Under the pieces are notes generated by a model. It was not told the DNA's origin and ran no database searches. It worked only from the letters and a program-made list of their open reading frames with translations. The position numbers were made by a program, and so were the translations under genes. A stretch of DNA of 64,000 nt, from the NCBI RefSeq assembly GCF_001412535.1, contig NZ_CP011774.1, positions 1,359,501-1,423,500 of the forward strand, read 5' to 3'. The number at the start of each line of letters is the position of its first letter. Within the stretch, counting starts at the first letter, position 1. The DNA comes from Limnohabitans sp. 63ED37-2 (GTDB lineage: Bacteria > Pseudomonadota > Gammaproteobacteria > Burkholderiales > Burkholderiaceae_C). Below are positions 61,816 through 64,000 of the stretch, piece by piece.

Positions 61816-62820
61816 CTACTTTTGGCTTCTTTGGTAACGGTTCACGGCCCGGTTGTGCTCGTCCAGCGTCGCACTGAAGTGGCTGCTGCCGTCGCCTTTG
61901 GCCACAAAGTAAATGGCAGAAGTTTTGGCCGGTTGAACAGCAGCCAGCAAAGATGCTTTGCCCGGCATGGCGATGGGCGTGGGCGGCAGCCCGGCCCGGG
62001 TGTAGGTGTTCCAGGGGTTGTCGGTGGTGAGGTGGACCCGCCGCAAATTGCCGTCAAACGCCTCGCCCAGACCATAAATCACCGTCGGGTCGGTTTGTAG
62101 GCGCATGCCGATGCGCAAGCGGTTGTTAAAAACACCCGAAATCTGCCCCCGGTCTTCGGCTTTGCCCGTTTCTTTTTCGACAATACTCGCCAAAATCAAC
62201 GCTTGCTCTGGGGATTGCAAAGCAGAGCCCGGTTGCCGAGCTTCCCACGCCTGCTGCAGGTGTTTGTCCATGGCTTTCATGGCCCGCTGCAACACCGCCA
62301 GATCACTGGTGCCCTTCGCGTACGAGTAGGTGTCTGGGTAAAAACGCCCTTCCGGGGCCACACCGGGGCGGCCCAGCTGCGCCATCAAAGCCTCATCTGA
62401 CAGGGCGCGGCTGTCGGGTTTCAGGTTTTCGGCTTTGCCCAAGGCCTGACGCACTTGTCGCCAGTTCCAGCCCTCCACCACGGTCACGGTGCGCAGGCTT
62501 TCCTCACCCCGCACCAGCATGCGCAGCAGACGCTCTGGTGTTGTGCCTGGCGCAATTTCATAACTGCCTGCCCGCATTTGGCGTGATTGGCCTGATAAAC
62601 GGAACCAAGCGTAGAGCAGTGTGGGCGAGGTTTGAGCGCCCGCATCGGCCACCGCTTGGGCAATGCCTTGCGCCGAGGTGCCGGGCTCGATCGACAAATC
62701 GAGTGGGGTCTGGCGGTTATCCAGCGGCTGCTGAACCCACCAGAAAGCGCCGCCCAGCAGGCCCAAGGCCACCAGCAACAGGCCGACCATCCACTTCATC
62801 AAGCCTTTGAGCACAGCCAT
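61816..62820 (-). CDS. mltG: Endolytic murein transglycosylase MltG
   Basis: Membrane-anchored murein terminase of 334 residues. An N-terminal helix (WMVGLLLVALGLLGGAFWWV) anchors it; a LysM-like part follows, and the YceG domain has ASIVEKETG with the catalytic Glu and GRFYPDTYSYAKGT and LTTDNPWNTYTRAGLPPTPI marks. It cuts nascent glycan strands. ATG at 62820 is used; the frame to 62892 overlaps ygfZ and lies in promoter DNA. It is divergent from ygfZ with 70 bp between starts. Confidence 0.94.
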   Translation of the reverse strand: MAVLKGLMKWMVGLLLVALGLLGGAFWWVQQPLDNRQTPLDLSIEPGTSAQGIAQAVADAGAQTSPTLLYAWFRLSGQSRQMRAGSYEIAPGTTPERLLRMLVRGEESLRTVTVVEGWNWRQVRQALGKAENLKPDSRALSDEALMAQLGRPGVAPEGRFYPDTYSYAKGTSDLAVLQRAMKAMDKHLQQAWEARQPGSALQSPEQALILASIVEKETGKAEDRGQISGVFNNRLRIGMRLQTDPTVIYGLGEAFDGNLRRVHLTTDNPWNTYTRAGLPPTPIAMPGKASLLAAVQPAKTSAIYFVAKGDGSSHFSATLDEHNRAVNRYQRSQK

Positions 62821-62890
62821 GTCCTTGTTTGGGTATTGAAAACGTCGGGGGGATGATAATTCACGCCTTGCCAAACGACCGAGTTGCCAC

Positions 62891-63847
62891 ATGAACAGCC
62901 CTGCAGTTTTCAGCCCTGAGCTTCAAAGCCATTTGAATGGCAGTTGCCCCCTGCCCCATTGGGGCGTGATCCAGGCCCATGGTGAGGACGCTGCCAACTT
63001 TTTGCACAATCAACTGAGCAACGACGTGCTGCTCTTGCCCGTGGGCCAATCACGACTGGCGGCTTTCTGCTCGGCCAAAGGCCGCATGCAGGCCAGCTTT
63101 ATCGTCATCAAAACTGCGCCAGACACCATTTTGCTGGTCTTGAGCCTGGATTTGCTCGCCCAGACCCTTAAGCGCCTGTCCATGTTTGTGGTGCGGGCCA
63201 AAGTCAAAATGAGCGACGCCACGGGTCAATGGCAATTGCGCGGCTTGATGGGCGACAGCGCCCGGGCTGCAGTGGGCCAGGCCGCGCCTTGGCAAACCAC
63301 GGCCCAGGATGGCGTGCACACTGTGGCGCTTTATCCCGCCGTACTGGGCGAGTCCCACATTCCCCGCGCTTTGTGGATCGCCCCTGCTGGACATGCGCTG
63401 CCTGCTGGTGCAGATGCACCCACCGATCTGTGGCAATGGGCCGAAGTGATGAGCGGCCTGACTTTGGTCAGCCAACCCGTTTTCGAGGCTTTTGTGCCCC
63501 AAATGCTCAATTACGAATCGGTGGGCGGTGTGAATTTCAAAAAAGGCTGCTACCCCGGACAAGAAGTGGTGGCCCGCAGCCAGTTCCGTGGAACGCTCAA
63601 GCGCCGCACAGCCCTTGTGCACAGCCCAGTGGCCTTGGCCGCCGGGCAAGACATCTTCACGCCCGCCGACCCCGAGCAGCCCTGCGCCACCGTGGTGCTG
63701 TGTGCCGCCCGCCCGGATGGGCAGGGTTTTGACGCACTGGTCAGCGGCACCACCGAGAGCCTGCAAACTGGTTGGCGTGTGGGCAGTTCAGAAGGCGAGT
63801 CTTTGGCTCTTTTGCCCCTGCCCTATCCGCTGCTGGCAGACATCTGA
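62891..63847 (+). CDS. ygfZ: Folate-binding protein YgfZ
   Basis: Protein of 318 residues related to the T protein of glycine cleavage; it helps iron-sulfur cluster enzymes with tetrahydrofolate. KKGCYPGQEVVAR is the signature with the conserved Cys in KGCYxGQE. LHNQLSNDVL and FCSAKGRMQASF are the N-terminal marks. The pair ygfZ/mltG is a common divergent arrangement. The stop is followed by 27 nt to the end of a convergent acetyltransferase gene. Confidence 0.93.
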   Translation: MNSPAVFSPELQSHLNGSCPLPHWGVIQAHGEDAANFLHNQLSNDVLLLPVGQSRLAAFCSAKGRMQASFIVIKTAPDTILLVLSLDLLAQTLKRLSMFVVRAKVKMSDATGQWQLRGLMGDSARAAVGQAAPWQTTAQDGVHTVALYPAVLGESHIPRALWIAPAGHALPAGADAPTDLWQWAEVMSGLTLVSQPVFEAFVPQMLNYESVGGVNFKKGCYPGQEVVARSQFRGTLKRRTALVHSPVALAAGQDIFTPADPEQPCATVVLCAARPDGQGFDALVSGTTESLQTGWRVGSSEGESLALLPLPYPLLADI

Positions 63848-63874
63848 GCGCCTGTAAGCGCCGCTTCAACAGGC

Positions 63875-64000
63875 TTAAAGCTGGCGCACCATCTCGATGT
63901 GCGCAATCCCCGCATCTTCAAAAATCGCCCCATGCGGGGTAAAGCCTGAACGTTTGTAAAAGCCTTCGGCACAGCATTGGGCGTGAAGGATCACCTCTTT
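63875..64000 (-). CDS. GNAT acetyltransferase (ElaA-like), 3' end only
   Basis: The last 41 codons of a minus-strand gene that continues beyond the window. The visible end reads LHAQCCAEGFYKRSGF, then EDAGIAHIEMVRQL, the typical C-terminal end of ElaA-type GNAT proteins (FYxRxGF and EAGIxH). Members transfer an acetyl group to an amine; the substrate cannot be told from the fragment. The gene is convergent with ygfZ. Confidence 0.75.
   Translation of the reverse strand, partial: KEVILHAQCCAEGFYKRSGFTPHGAIFEDAGIAHIEMVRQL

Overview
The window looks like an ordinary chromosomal stretch of a GC-rich betaproteobacterium, most likely Burkholderiales and close to Comamonadaceae (Limnohabitans/Rhodoferax-like). 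This rests on protein-level resemblance recalled from known families and on gene order typical of that group: lptG-lptF divergent from pepA-holC, rimP-nusA-infB-rbfA-truB-typA, smpB divergent from ratA-rnfH, guaB-guaA, and ygfZ divergent from mltG-tmk-holB-tatD. No species assignment was tested. I see no insertion sequence, prophage, integron or CRISPR array.

Layout. 1-2.3 kb: the 3' end of an unrecognised membrane protein and a succinate-semialdehyde-type dehydrogenase. 2.4-10.2 kb: alaS, then a divergent locus with a serine/alanine-glyoxylate-type aminotransferase facing a GntR regulator and a large FAD/Fe-S oxidoreductase; a perfect 14-bp palindrome lies in the shared promoter. 10.3-15.9 kb: RNA modification (RluA-family synthase, trmB), nth, a class I aminotransferase, an alpha/beta hydrolase, a DUF3820 protein, a peptide deformylase and a small secreted protein made of six 16-residue repeats. 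15.9-21.4 kb: acyl-CoA synthetase, lipoprotein lipase-like hydrolase, methionine-type aminotransferase, cysB and a cbiX-type chelatase. 21.4-26 kb: lptG/lptF and pepA-holC. 26-31 kb: a branched-chain amino-acid-binding lipoprotein, a stack of hairpins, tRNA-Ser(GGA), a large basic amino-acid decarboxylase, two related long palindromes, and fabI. 31-36.8 kb: a complete yejABEF peptide transporter. 36.8-45.2 kb: the transcription/translation operon rimP to typA. 45.2-64 kb: a DMT transporter, a 3-hydroxyisobutyryl-CoA hydrolase, smpB/ratA/rnfH, a methyltransferase, guaB, guaA, paiB, a fused TadA-haloalkane dehalogenase gene, ldcA, a penicillin-acylase-family gene, an ankyrin protein, tatD-holB-tmk-mltG, ygfZ and the 3' end of a GNAT acetyltransferase.

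Most genes are housekeeping. The parts that stand out are: (i) one uninterrupted frame joining a complete tRNA adenosine deaminase to a complete haloalkane-dehalogenase-like hydrolase; (ii) two long inverted repeats between the decarboxylase gene and fabI that share a 33-nt central core and have stems that differ but stay paired; (iii) the six-repeat secreted protein; and (iv) the GntR-aminotransferase-oxidoreductase locus with a clear operator. Start codons were re-chosen where the longest open frame ran past the family's usual N-terminus; the choice is stated in each entry.
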